DNA of 64,000 nt, taken from the NCBI GenBank assembly GCA_028671895.1, contig CM053809.1:2897501-2961500 (forward strand), given 5' to 3'. The position numbers were made by a program, and so were the translations under genes. This stretch comes from Oenanthe sinensis (taxonomy: Eukaryota; Streptophyta; Magnoliopsida; Apiales; Apiaceae). The notes beneath the pieces were generated by a model that had not been told where the DNA came from, searched no databases, and saw nothing but the letters and a program-made list of their open reading frames with translations. Shown here piece by piece: positions 20,644-33,487 of this stretch; the stretch's first letter is position 1; every line of letters starts with the position of its first letter.

Positions 20644-22192
20644 TGTTGGTGTAGGTGCCCTAGAGGCAATACAATGTTTATTTTGATAAACCTTTATGTC
20701 AATTGATTATTCAATAAACATATTTATTATGACTTTAATTACTGCGATATATTTGTTAGCATAATAAATGTCCTTAGAATCATGATACACGTTGTATAGT
20801 TTAGTACATGACTTGAACTTGAGATTATATAATATATCATATTCTTAAATGTCCCTAGTCGAGTATTATTATTATAGGACAATAATAATACATAAATAGA
20901 CTAGTATGTTGTTTGACTGATAACCACATCTCATTGGTTATAAGTATGGGGATACTAAAGTCAATACATAGGTACATGTAGGAGTACATGATACTGGACA
21001 GACCCACAGTGAGATTCTTCATGTTTAATAAAGTCATAAGAAAGACTCACAGTGATAATGGTGTAATGATCCTTTGACTTGAGATCATTATATTTCTATA
21101 CGAGGATTAATATACTTTGACTACATTAAAAGTTACCTTTGACCGGGTGATGATAAAAGTGGACATCGGGTATATCATGAGTCGTATGAGAAATATGAAT
21201 GATAGATAAAGGATTTAACCCTCCTATAATTAGGAGAGATATTATTGGCCTCTTGATTGAGTGAGACTATAAAATGCATGGCCGTGCTCAAATAATGATT
21301 TGTTTTCATAGTCTACTCATGGATCAAGTAAACTCGGATTAAATGTTGAAGAGGATTACTAAATACATGCCTCGAGTTTAATCTATAATATATATGGTTA
21401 AAGGGATTGTATTACACGGAAACATTAATCACGAAAGGTTTTATCGAATCACGATTTAATTATTATTTAATTGGGTAGCAATGATGTATTACTAGATACC
21501 GCTCATTGTTTATAATTTTATTGGAGAATAAAATTATTGCTAATTAAATAATAGCCTATAGGGTCACACACATAGAGTACTTAAAGGAATAATTAATTTA
21601 AATTATAGATTTAAATTAATTGATGATTATTTGAATTTTATTATATTAATTAAGTGAGACTTAATTAATTGAAATAATATAAATTCGAATTTGAATTCTG
21701 CCATTAATAATTAAGTGTGACTTAGTTATTAATTAAATAATAAAAATCGGATTTATTATTTAATCCTAAACCTACATGGGTTAGGCTTTGCTGTTATGGG
21801 TTGCAATTATGGGCCTATTAACCAACCATTATAAATAGATAATGTAGGGTTAATAGGTATTAAGTTTTTGAGAAAAACGAACCCTAGCAGCAGAAAAGGC
21901 AGAGGCAGATTTCGAAATCATCTAGAGGAGGCTAGTACATCCGTTCCATAATCAAGATCGTGAGACGTTCTTGAAGGTGCTCGTGTGGATACCATAGAGG
22001 TGTTTTCAAGAGGAAGACACAAGTCGTGAAAGCTAGGATCTCCGTTGAGTTCGTAGTAGTCAAGACCAAACAAAGGTATGATTCCGTTTCACCATAATCT
22101 GTCAATCTTATACATGATCCTGCGTTAGGGTTCCGAAATTTTTCGTTATATTTACGTTTAATCCGCTGCGTTTTATGCCTCGGAACCCAACA
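20644..22192 (+). repeat. Solo LTR S1
   Basis: 1,549 bp, from TGTTGGTGTAGG to GGAACCCAACA, with perfect 5-bp duplications TTTCT at 20639-20643 and 22193-22197. There is no primer site, purine tract or coding sequence inside, so it is a solo LTR left after LTR-LTR recombination. A TATAAATA box lies at 21830-21837. The start (TGTTGG..GTGCCCTAGAGGCAATA) is typical of a copia LTR family. The same family occurs reversed at 41707-43091 and truncated before 45111. Confidence 0.92.
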
Positions 22193-22197
22193 TTTCT

Positions 22198-24600
22198 TTC
22201 ATAGCCCCTTCTCCTTCAGCTACTTTCTCCTTTTCTTTCTCCTCCTTAGTTGAGGGATCCTCTACAGCCTTTGAAGCTTCAAAAGATTTGACTAATTTTG
22301 CCATGGTCTCGTAGACATGCTTCATCCCTTCATTCAGATGTACCGTTCACTCATCCAGCTTGTTGAATCATTTTGTTGAGATTTCTTCATTTTCAATAAT
22401 CCTCATATTCAAACTTCTTCCAACATCATCAATTATTTCATTTATGTTGCGTATTTCCTTCATATCTTTAGCAATTAGACTTTGCACATTTTGGATATCT
22501 TGGGTCTTGAGGAGAATGGTTGACTTGACATTTTCAACATCTTTTCGCACAATTGTCAGTTGTTCTGTTACAGAGGTAGTCTTGGATTTTGCATGTGCTT
22601 TTTTCCTTTTCTAACTTAGCCTGAACAACCTGTATTTCTTTATGAAGAGCTTTTATTTTTTATAATAGTTCACTGTGTCTGTGTGCACTCACCTCGCTTG
22701 CACTCTTGTTTGTTAGACTATCAGTACGTGCATGTGTTTCACTCGGTGTTTTCCTCACAACACTCGTGTTTAGCTCCTTTCCAGTTTCTGATGTTGTATG
22801 TGTATATACTACTATAGCTGTTGAAGATTCGAAATGCTCTTCTGATACCGGTGAAGGCATGTCCATAAAAAGTTTATCTTGAAGTGGCCCTGCTAATAAC
22901 GTAGCTACTCCATGAATAGAGTCTCAACTGCCTATATGGAGTGGTTGCCTCTCAAATCCACTAGTGGATAAGAGAACTTCCTTAGAAGGAACTGGATTTA
23001 AGACATCCAGGGGGGTCACCACACTAAACAAGGTAATGCGTGGCTCGTTAGAGTCTATAATGCCTCTCAATACCTGTAAAGGCAACTGATGCTACACTGC
23101 ATCAAGAATGTCTTGGTCCACTGAAAATGTGGCATCCGATAGATTTTTATCCAAAATATTTTACTCTTCATTTTCTGTGCCCTTAACTAATTATGTTTCT
23201 GAGAGTGGAGGTCCTGCTAGAGTGAGTGCTAGCAGTGTGCGTGACTCTTCACAGGATGTCGCGGCTGGAATGTAAATTTCAATAGAATCACTCGGTTGAA
23301 TGAGTGAGTCTAGAGACTGTTGTATTTCCATTTCAAAGTCCATATCCTAATGAGAGGATATGGATTGGTCTGTAGTTGTCTCAGGTTCGTTTCTCGATCT
23401 TTTTGAAGGCGGAGACAGAGCTGCGAGTTCACTCACTGTGATACCTCTACCTCTTACTTTTCTTACAGGTTTCTTCCTTTTTCTTATTAGACGCAATGAA
23501 GTGGAGGAAGAAGAAACTGTTTGTGGCTCTACCTCAGCTTGGGTTTGAACTTGTGTGTTTTAAGGTTCGTAGCCGAAATCCTGAACTGTAAGACCATAAT
23601 CATAGTCTGCCATATATATATTTAAAGGTGCACTAAATATATTTATAGGTCGGAAATTAAAAGCTAAGGTGTGTGATATTACTTGTTGTACTTGTGCCTT
23701 TTGTTTTATAAGTTGAACAACTTCAAGTAAAAGCTGTGCAGAATGTTCAACTTCCCTTGGCACTTGATCTTGAATTTGCTCTGGCTCTTGCTAAAGTGGT
23801 TGAGCCTGTGCAGGATTGGTAATTTGAACCAGGATCTCACCCATGTATTGAGTCCTCACTATTGGTACCTCTGGGAATTTCTCCTTGTTTCTGAGCCTTG
23901 TGAATAGATTTTTCTGAGAAGTGAGAGATACTTCTACTCTACTGTTCTGGAACAGTGCTTTATCCTCATCTATAAGAAGATCATTCATAAATAATATTAA
24001 AAATCTCAGATAATAGCACGAGACATTTTGTTCCCTACTCTCTGGCGTCCCCATCTTCCTTACAATTTCAGTCAATATTATTTCTCCTATATAGGCCATA
24101 GAATACCCAATATTTTGTAAAAGCGAAGATATGTTATTGAAGTTACTCTTTGTTGTAGGGGAAAACACCTTGGCCAATGTATCGAAGCAATAATCTCATT
24201 CTCTTATTAACTTTGCTTTGGTCATTTTTAAAAGATTAATATCCCGTTGATACAAAATTGCATGGAAGAATTCAATAATTTAAGGAACAGTTAGAAGATC
24301 CTCATGATCTCAGTTGAGAACTGAAATATTCTATTCACATCATCTTCAGTCACTATGTACTCATTTTCTCCAATTGTAAAAGAAAATTATACTCTCGCAG
24401 CAACTGTTATGTTCCTTGCACTCGTGTACATAGCCCGAAGTGCATCAACTTGTAGCAGGGTGTCCAGGGTAATTTTTGTTCTAACTATTGAATATTCGTT
24501 CAAAAATACGATCCAAGGCCTAAACCTCTCAACCGAACAATTCACCGGGTTGAAATATCCTACGAAATCAGTCTTGACTATTTCACACACTCCAGCCATT
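22198..24600 (-). pseudogene. ORF3 N-terminal and middle remains, element C
   Basis: Minus strand from an ATG at 24600 (MAGVCEIVKTDFVGYFNP). It keeps the ORF3 fold pattern: NITVAARV, then a damaged form of the LRKEWS.FFD motif (a TGA replaces the Trp codon, near 24200), then FSPTT..NFNNI...NIGYSM...IL.EI..KMG and YYLRFLILFMND at 23791-24177. Further on are Ser/Thr/Glu-rich remains and a coiled-coil stretch (22368-22550). Broken by many stops. Related to ORF3 of B, D and F but clearly diverged. Confidence 0.7.
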
Positions 24601-25365
24601 TTCACACTTTTAAAAACAATTTTAGGCTTATAAATTGTAATTAAATTACAACAAATTTTCAAGCTGTAAACCCCTAATTAAAACTAATTTAAGCAGAAAA
24701 TTCGAAATAATTGCCCAAAAAGTCGAAACCCTAATTACAATAACGGCCCAAAATGATTTTAACTATATAATTACTTCAAGAACAGTCCTCTTTTCAGCTA
24801 ATCATCCATATCTAATAGTTCTTAAATCTAATCGAACTCAGTTCGATCAGGCTCAATTTTAAAAACAAATTGGCAGCAATTCGACTATAAAGATCGATTT
24901 TTAACAAAACTAGCAAGCAAATCTTGTAAACAATATTTAAGTCAACTGTTAGTAGTTGAGTTAGAGATTAAAGGTGCAGTTTTTTTAATTGTTTTGCAAT
25001 AGTCTTTCAAAGATCTATGTGTATATATATAAGCGAGTATATAAACTGGAATGACTTTTGAGAATATAATTTGTATGACTTTTAAATAAAAACAAAATAA
25101 AAGAAAACTAGTAAGACTTTAAATAACCTGAAGTCGGTATGACTTTTGGAAATAAAATCGACTCGCTACGACTTTTAAAAAGTCATACTGATTTTATTAA
25201 CAAAAGGTAAAAAAGAAATGAAAAACTCTGAATTCGAAAAATAATCGGTATAACGTTTTCAAAAGAGAACTCGGTATGACTTTTTAAAGGTTATGCCGAA
25301 TTTTTTGATTAAAAACAAATGTCAAACATAATTATTTATTCTAATATAAAATAATATACACACAA

Positions 25366-25403
<38 letters not shown>

Positions 25404-25590
25404 ATAATAAACAAAAATAAGTTCTTATTCTATACTTGAACTAATTATCTATTAATAGTATTAATTTATTCTCAAGATAATTTCTCAAAATATTCATAAG
25501 CCCTAGGATCCTGTTGATTCGAACTTCATAAATTCTTTAAATATTTACATTTAATATCTATGAACTCAAATCAATTCCTAGCTCTCAAAA
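24601..25590 (-). repeat. RH-ORF3 spacer of element C with GGTATGACTTTT motif and AT microsatellite
   Basis: Non-coding. At 25060-25310 the GGTATGACTTTT motif of the C LTR recurs about six to eight times, in both orientations (for example AAAAAGTCATACTG). Position 25377-25402 is a TA dinucleotide run. No clear TATAAATAG box like that of B and D was found before the C ORF3. Confidence 0.7.
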
Positions 25591-25595
25591 TTTAG

Positions 25596-25740
25596 CCATT
25601 ATTTAGCATCCCTAATTCACTAACCAACTTAGAGAAAGTGGATTCATCAAGTGGTTTTGTGAAGATGTCACCTATTTGATTTTCTGTGGGTACAAAATGT
25701 AATACCACAGTTCCGTTCATGACATGATCTTTGATGAAAT
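25596..25740 (-). pseudogene. RNase H C-terminus, element C (left of D)
   Basis: The minus strand encodes a damaged copy of the FTKPLDESTFSKLVSELGMLN type ending of copia RNase H. It stops at GAAAT (25736-25740), the target duplication of D, and continues at 38728 in the same sense. Confidence 0.8.
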
Positions 25741-26832
25741 TATTAGGAATCTACATGTAATTTGATGATAACTTTAATATTAGAATCATAGAAATTTTAA
25801 TTTCTGTAACTGATCAATTGATATGAAAATTATAAATATCAATTGATCAGTAAACCATTTATCAGTTGAAATGTTTATATGAATCAACTGATAATATGGA
25901 TTGTAGAATAGGTGTAGTTAGTCTATTTCAATTGATAAGGTGTAACTCAATTGATATTATTCTCACCAATTGATGTTAGAGTCGATTGATATAGGTCATC
26001 AACTGATGTGTAACTTAGGATGTCAAATTATAATTATTTGAAGACATGAAAATTATACAAGTGAAGGATGATCAGTTGTATTGAAGCATTGATGGATAGA
26101 ATATCAATTGAAGAAGCCAAGTCAAAGAATTGAAGACCATCAACTGATATGAAGACCCATCGATTAATGTATCGATTGATAACATCTATTAATCGATAAG
26201 TCATCATTTATCAATCGATGGATATAAAGATCAATCGAAGAAGAATATCAGTTGATGGATAAAAGGAAGGATAAATTGATATGCTTAATAATAAATTATC
26301 AATTGATCGAGACATCACAAGTTGACAGACAAAAGCACACATATGGAAGATAGTCTATGATGACTATGAAGACTCAAACACAAGTTGTCTTTCTAACCTT
26401 TTCCCAAAATAGAAAAAGGTAAAAGGAAAGATAGAATTAGAATAGGAATTGTAAAAACACATTTTTGGTATATAAACAAGTTCGGTAGCATTGTTAGAAA
26501 ATGTAAGATACAAGTTAGACAATATTTCTTGAATCAACTGTTTAGCCTTAGAGGACTTTGTAAGAACAGTTGATTTATTTTCTAATCTTGTAAAAAAATG
26601 AAGCTAGGTTTTATTAACCTAGAAAAATTGAGCAAATATACACTGATAGAAAAACCAATCTATCAGTAATTTTAAAACATCTTTGTTCAATTTATTTTCA
26701 GTTTCATTTGTTCATATATATTCTCTTAAACACTAAAACCTTAAGAACAATTATTAAAACAGAAAAAGTTTTAATAATTTGTATTCAATCTCCATTCTAC
26801 AAATTATATTGACATTGTTCTGGAAAATAACA
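25741..26832 (+). repeat. 5' LTR of element D
   Basis: 1,092 bp, ending GGAAAATAACA. The first bases read TATTAGG instead of TGTTAGG, a change in the terminal TG. TATATAA is at 26469-26475. ATCAATTGAT-type copies lie throughout 25815-26330. Confidence 0.92.
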
Positions 26833-26834
26833 AT

Positions 26835-26846
26835 AGGTATCAGAGC
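26835..26846 (+). other. Primer binding site of element D
   Basis: Reads AGGTATCAGAGC, the iMet site with its first base changed (T to A), two bases after the LTR. Confidence 0.85.
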
Positions 26847-26892
26847 GTAGGCTTTCAACATACAAAAAGTTTAAAGATCAAGAATAGTCAAT

Positions 26893-29367
26893 ATGGGCCA
26901 AAAAGATTTAGGTGTGAAAATTCCAGTGTTAGAAAAAGATGAATACTTTGTATTGAAAGTAAAAATGCACGTGCATCTACTTTCTCTTGACACTTCCTAT
27001 GTTAACTGTATAGAGAAAGGTCCTCATGTTCACATGAAGCTAGTCACAGGTGTAAACCCTGATGGAACTCCTTCATTTGACAAACATATTTCAAAACTCA
27101 TCACTGAGTTCACAGAAGAGGACGAAAATGAAGTGCTTAAAGACAAGAAGGCCATGCATATTCTGTTCAATGGTCTAGATAAAGATATGTTTGACAATGT
27201 GATAAGCTGCACTTCATCAAAGGAATATGGGATATTCTTCAAACTCTATGTGAAGGGACTGGGCAAGTAAGGAAAAACAAGATGTAACTCTTGATTCAAA
27301 AATATAAATAATTTCATTTCAAGAGTGGAGAGTTCATCAATGACACCTATAACAGATTCCAGAAGTTATTAAATGGATTGAAGCTATATGGTAGGGTTTA
27401 TGTAATTGAGGATACAAATCTAAAATTTCTTAGATCTATTCGAAAAGAATAGAAACCAATGACTGTCTCCATTAGACAATCTCAAGACTTCAAGGACTAT
27501 ACTCTTGAGAAACTTTATTGTATTCTCAAGACATATGAGTTGGAAATCCAACAAGATGAGGAGATTGAGAAGAATCAAAGAAAAGAAAAGACTATGGCTT
27601 TAATGGTCAAGGGAAATGAAGAGAAGAAGGAAAGTGGCTGTGTAGAAGGTTCTTTCATGATGGCTGGTGATGCTATTGAAGAATCATCCAAAGAAAAGGA
27701 TAAGGGCAAGTGTGAAGAAAATGAAGCATGCTCTCAAGATGATTTGGATGAGATTGATGAACACCTTGCATTTCTATCAAGGAAAGTTTCAAAGCTAAAA
27801 TTCAAGAGGAATCCAAATGCTTAAAGGCCTGGATCCAATTTAGATATAACAATCTAAACAAAAACTTGGTTGATAGATCAAAATTCAAATGCTTTAACTG
27901 TGGATTGGATGGTCATTTCTCAAATGAGTGCAAAAAGCCAAAACAAGAAAAGGCAAAGTCATATGATGGTATTGACTATAGAAAGAAATACTTCGACCTA
28001 CTTAAACAAAAGGAAAAGGCTTTTGTTACTGAAGAGAAAAACTGGGTTGCTGAGGACAGTGATTCTGAAGAATTCATCAATCTAGCTCTAATGGCCAACC
28101 ATGTAGATGAAGAAGCTAGTTCATTATCAAATCAGGCACTTACTACTAACTTTCCTGATCTTTCAAAAGATGAATGCAATAGTACCATTAATTAAATGTC
28201 TAATGAATTGTACAATTTGCATGTCACACTAAAATCTCTAAACAAAAAAAACTTCAAGTTAAAGAACACCATTGATGCCTTAACTGAGAGGAATGCTTTT
28301 CTTAAAAATGAACTTGTTTGTTTAGATAGATTCAAGCAGGAAAGTAAGGATGCTAGAGATGAACTAGTGAATAGTTTAAGAAGAGAAGAATTGTTAAAAG
28401 AACAATTTGCTGGAGAAATTAAAACCATTAACAAATGGAATAGGTTTGTTAAAATTGCCAAACAAATTATTGATGTTCAAGGTTTAGATACTCTAGGAGA
28501 ATCCCCTAAATCAGTAGGCAAGCCATTGGTTGATAGTTCAATGGATAAAGTTCAATCGACTACTAATCCTTCATCAACTGATAAGTATTATCAATCGATT
28601 GATGCTAAATCAATTGATAAGCATCCATCGACAAGTAAATCATCAATGGCTAATAAGAAGAATAACTTTAGCACCCCTATCAAGTTTGTTAAAGAAACCA
28701 AGAATCAAGTTGAGAGTAAGGTTGAAAAGATCAACATTGGTAGCTTATCTAAGAAACAATTAAAAGAGAAATTAGAAGGGATATCACCTATTGAAATCAT
28801 TCACCCTAAGTCTGAGAAAAAAAAGAATAGGAATGGGAAGGTAGGCATAAACAAGCACAACAATTATACTCCTGATATATATGCACCTAGAAAGTGTGTG
28901 ATAAATGTGGTAGTGTAAATCATTTATATATGCATTGTAAGAAAGAAAAGAACTCCATACTTGCAAATGATTTAAGTGCACATGCCATGTCTGCAAATGT
29001 CATGCCTACCAATCATATGTTCATGAATGCCATGTCTTCTAATTTGTTTGTACCTAATGTTCATATGCCTTATGCACAAGTTCCATACATAGATAATCCT
29101 TTATTTTCATATGTCAATATGAACATGCCTGGAATACCATGGAACATGCATATTTCTGATAACAATCATGCTAATCAAAATGTTAAGTAGGAGAATGTGC
29201 ATGATATATCTGCCATGAGTTTCAAGATGTTTGAGCCACAAAAGTCAACTCCCAGAGTTAAAGTGGATTTAAACTCATAAAAAAAGGAATCAATGTTAGC
29301 AACCAAGGCTCAGACTGCAACTAATAAAAGAAGACCCAAGGCAACTTGGATACCAAAAGCAACTTGA
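26893..29367 (+). pseudogene. gag: Gag, element D (broken)
   Basis: Starts MGQKDLGVKIPVLEKDEYF and follows the B Gag: UBN2-like region, zinc knuckle CFNCGLDGHFSNEC (about 27888-27930), coiled-coil part from 28196, SID-rich part at 28550-28640, second knuckle CDKCGSVNHLYMHC (about 28897-28940), Met-rich tail, and the conserved TGA at 29365-29367. Breaks: a frameshift before 27270, stops near 27450 and 27824, a TAA at 28193-28195 and a frameshift near 28890. At the A-rich site where B is shifted, D keeps the frame. Confidence 0.88.
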
Positions 29368-29374
29368 TTGTTTT

Positions 29375-32300
29375 ATGTGTGTGCAGGGAAACAGGAAGAA
29401 AAATCTCTGGTATCTGGATAATGGATGTTTTAGGCACAGACTGGAGATTTATCCCTGCTCACAAAATTTGTGAAAAAGGTTGACCCAAGAGTTACTTTTG
29501 GAGATAACAACAAAAGTTTTACTATGGGATATGACTCAATTATAAAAGAAAATGTTATCATTGAACCTGTAGCACTAGTTGATGGATTGAGGCACAATTT
29601 GCTCAGTATTAGTCAACTGTGTGATAATAGAAATGGTGTGTGGTTTTCAACTGGATCATGAATCATAGCCAACAAAGAATCTTGTGAAATTCCCCTAACT
29701 AGTGAAAGAAAATGAAACTCTGTAAAGGCAAATTCAATGACATGTCTACTTAGCAAAGCCAATACAGATGAAAGTTAGATTTGGCACAAAAAGCTAGCCC
29801 ATTTAAATTTCAAAGTGATGAATCAATTGGTTAAAAAGAATCTGGTTAGAGGCATTCCACAGATAGAATTCACCAAAGATGGATTATGTGATGTCTGTCA
29901 AAAGGGAAAACAAAGGAAAATATCATTCAAGTCAAAGTCTGAATCATCAATTGATAAGCCTCTAGAATTATTGCACATGGACTTATTTGGTCCAGTCAAC
30001 ATCATGTCAATTGCCAAAAAGAAATATGTCTTAGTAATTGTGGATGACCTCACAAGATATACATGGGTACATTTCTTACACTCTAAGGATGAGGCAAGTA
30101 AATTAATTATCAATCATGTGAAGAATGTTGAAAATGGCACTGAATGAAAGGTTAAGAAAATGAGAAGTGATAATGGTACTGAATTGAAGAATCCAACAAT
30201 GAAAGAATTCTATGAAGAAAAAGGTATCACTCATCATTTCTCGGCACCAAGGACTCCACAGCAAAATGAAGTTGTTGAAAGGAAAAATAGGACCTTGATT
30301 GAAGCTGCTAGAACTATGTTAGAAGAAGCAAAACTTCCTACATATTTCTGGGCAGAAGCAATTAATACTGCATGTTACATTCAAAATATTTCCATGGTCA
30401 ATCGATTGATGAAGAAAGTCAAGAAGCCAACAGTTAATTTTCTTCATGTCTTTGGCTGCAAATGATTTGTACTAAGGAATCAAGGTGAAAATTTGGGAAA
30501 ATTTGAATTCAAAGCTGATGAAGCTATATTTGTTGGATATGAAATAACAACCAAAGCTTACAGAGTCTACAATCTTAGATTACACATTGTTATGGAATCT
30601 ATGCATGTAGTCTTGGATGATAAAAAGATTCAATAGTTATTTGATGAAGGATACCATGACCTATTGCATTTTGAAAATTAATCAATAAGCAATGGTGAAG
30701 AAAGTGATGATGATGTGAAAATTTTAAGAAATCAAGTACCCAAAAACTCCTCGTCAATTGATGTCAATGTATGAACAGATAACTTATCAGTTGATAATTA
30801 TCAATCAACTCATAATACATCAATTGATAATCATTCAATGGATAACAACTTTGCTCAACAATCTTCAAGTAGAGTGTCCATTTCACGGGGAGGGTTCTCA
30901 AATATCCAATCACTTCACAATGATCATAACAATTCTAATGATCATGAAGCATCATCGTCAAGGACAAATTTACCACCACAAAGGAAATGGACCAGATGCC
31001 ATCCCTTTGAGTTGATCATTGAAGATGCAAATGATGGTGTCAAAACTAGAAGTGCAACTCAAAATAAATGCTTGTGTAGTATCTTCCTGTCTCAAGAAGA
31101 ACTAAAAAGGATTGAAGAAGCCTTGAATGATCATGATTGGATAATTGCTATGCAAGAAGAGTTAAATCAGTTTGAAAGAAATAAGGTATGGAAGCTGGTG
31201 CCCAAACCAAAGAACAAGTCTCTCATTGGTACAAAATGGGTGTTCGGAAACAAAATGGATGAATTTGGTACAATGAAAAGAAATAAAGTAAGATTAGTGG
31301 CAAAAGGCTATTCACAAGAAGAAGGCATAGATTTTGATAAAACATCTGCACCAGTTGCAAGGTTATAAGCAATCAGAATCTTTCTAGCATATGCTGCTCA
31401 TGTTAATTTCAAAGTGTATAAGATGGATGTGAAAAGTGCTTTTTTCAATGGAGAACTAGAGAAATAAGTGCATTTAGAACAACCTCCTCGTTTTATTGAT
31501 CCTATTCATCCGGGATTTGTATACTATCTTCTTAAAGCATTATATGGATTGAAACAAGCACCTAGGGTCTGGTATGACACACTATCTAAATTCTTGATTG
31601 AGAATCACTTCACAAGAGGTACTGTTGATAAAACTCTCTTTCATAGAAATGTCAGTGGCATTATGATTCTTGTTCAAATCTATGTAGATGACATTATTTT
31701 TGGCTCAACTAATGAGAAACTTTGTCAAACGTTTGCTAAGTTGATGCAAAATAAATATGAAATGAGCATGATGTGAGAACTTACCTATTTACTTGGTTTG
31801 CAAGTCAAACAAGTTAAAGATGGTATTTTCATAAATCAAACCAAATATATTTCTGACTTATTAAGGAAATTTGATTTAAATGAATGTTCTTCTGTAAAAA
31901 CTCCCATGGCTAGTGCCACTAAAATTGAATTGAATACTAAGGAAGCTAAAGTGGACATTTCAAGTTATAGAGGTATGGTTGGCTCATTACTTTATTTAAC
32001 TGCAAGTAGGCCAGTCATAATGTTTGCTACATATCTTTGTGCTAGGTTTCACGATGATCCTAGAGAATCTCATTTGATTGCAATAAAAAGAATATTCAGC
32101 TATCTCAAAGGAACACCAAATCTTCGAATTTGGTACCCTAGAGACTCAGGATTTGATCTAATTGGTTATTCAGATGCAAACTATGCATGTTGCAGAATTG
32201 ACAGAAAAAGTACCACATGCACCTGTCAATTTCTGGGAAATAAGCTTGTATCATGGTTTAGTAAGAAACAAAATTTAGTGTATACATCCACTATAAAGGT

Positions 32301-32625
32301 TGAATACATTGCAACTGAAAGTTCCTGTGCACAAATATTATGGATGATGAATCAACTATTTGACTATGGGTTCAACATGAACAAGATTCCTATTTTCTGT
32401 GATAACACAAGTGTCATTGCAATAACTGAAAATCCTGTGAAATATTCCAGAACTAAGTAGATGGACATAAGATATCACTTCATTAGGGAACATGTAATGA
32501 ATGGTATTGTTGAATTACATTTTGTCCCTAATGAAAGAAAACGTGTAGACATTTTTACCAAACTATTAGATGAATCTAATTTCAATAGATTGGTCTGTGA
32601 TTTAGGTATGCTTAACTATGTTTAA
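29375..32625 (+). pseudogene. pol: Pol (PR-IN-RT-RH), element D (broken)
   Basis: An ATG at 29375 lies 7 nt after the gag stop, as in B. The protease site reads WYLDNGC, with Asn in place of the Ser of B, and a 1-nt loss follows. Integrase: LCDVCQKGK, HMDLFGP, RSDNGTEL and NEVVERKNRT keep the D-D-E residues. The RT has LYGLKQAPRVWYD and YVDDIIFG. RNase H has GYSDANYAC, a changed EAEY region (KVEYIA) and FCDNTSVI. Many stops and shifts across the whole length. Confidence 0.88.
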
Positions 32626-32689
32626 TCTGTTAAATTTTTGATAAAATATTTATTTATGTTAGTTTTAGTTTGTATCCATTGACTATGTT

Positions 32690-33190
32690 AATCTATTGAT
32701 TCTTCCATAATCAACTAATTAACATTTTACATATCAATGGATATTTCTGAAGCTATCAACATATAAACATATCAATTGATAAATATTTTACTTATCAATG
32801 GATATTTTTACAACTATCGACAGATAAACATATCAATTGATGATATATTTATTTATCGATGGATATTTGCAACTATCGACATATAAACATATCAATTAAT
32901 GATATATTTATTTATCGATGTATATTTGCAGCCATCGATAGATAAACATATCAATTAATGATATATTAATTTATAGATGGATATTTGCAGCAGTGGATAA
33001 ATAAATGTATCAATTGATGATATATTTATTTATCGATGGATAGTAGTACTTGTCGATGGAAAAGGTAGTTATCAATTGATGACCTGAAATTTTTAAAGTC
33101 CATGTCATCAATCGACATGTACAAAATCTAGCTGTTGATTGCTTATTTTATCAATTAATTGATACATACATCCATGTATGTATAACAGTC
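32690..33190 (+). repeat. RH-ORF3 spacer with clustered ATCAATTGAT-type motif, element D
   Basis: About 500 bp of irregular repeats built on ATCAATTGATGATAT, TTTATCGATGGATAT and CTATCGACAGATAAAC. Around 32800-33020 a unit of about 60 bp recurs four to five times (ATATCAATTGATGATATATT..TTATCGATGGATATTTGCA). It is the counterpart of 10340-10640 in B. Confidence 0.85.
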
Positions 33191-33309
33191 GATTATTAAA
33201 ATTGGTAATTTCTACTTTTCATTTCTTTATTTCCAACAGTTACTTTTTAGCAACTGATTGAGGGAATTAAACCGATTGAGAAATTAAAACACTTATTTAT
33301 TTTGAAAAA

Positions 33310-33405
33310 TATAAATAGCTGTGTTAAAGCTCATTTGACCTTTACTTACTTTTTCTTAATCTCAATTGATTTATCTCTCTCTCTCTCTCTTACTAAGAAC
33401 CCTAA
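33310..33405 (+). promoter_or_regulatory. Promoter-like module before ORF3 of element D
   Basis: TATAAATAG at 33310-33318, a CT run at about 33373-33390, AACCCTAA at 33398-33405, then the ORF3 ATG at 33488. Same order and nearly the same distances as in B. Confidence 0.55.
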
Positions 33406-33487
33406 CCTGCTTATTGATTATTATTATTTTTGCTTCAACACTAACAAGTTTGCCAGTTATTTTATTTCTATATCTATAAACACGATT

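Noticed and set aside
23360..23548. 62-codon ORF
   Set aside because: Shadow of the decayed ORF3 of element C on the opposite strand.
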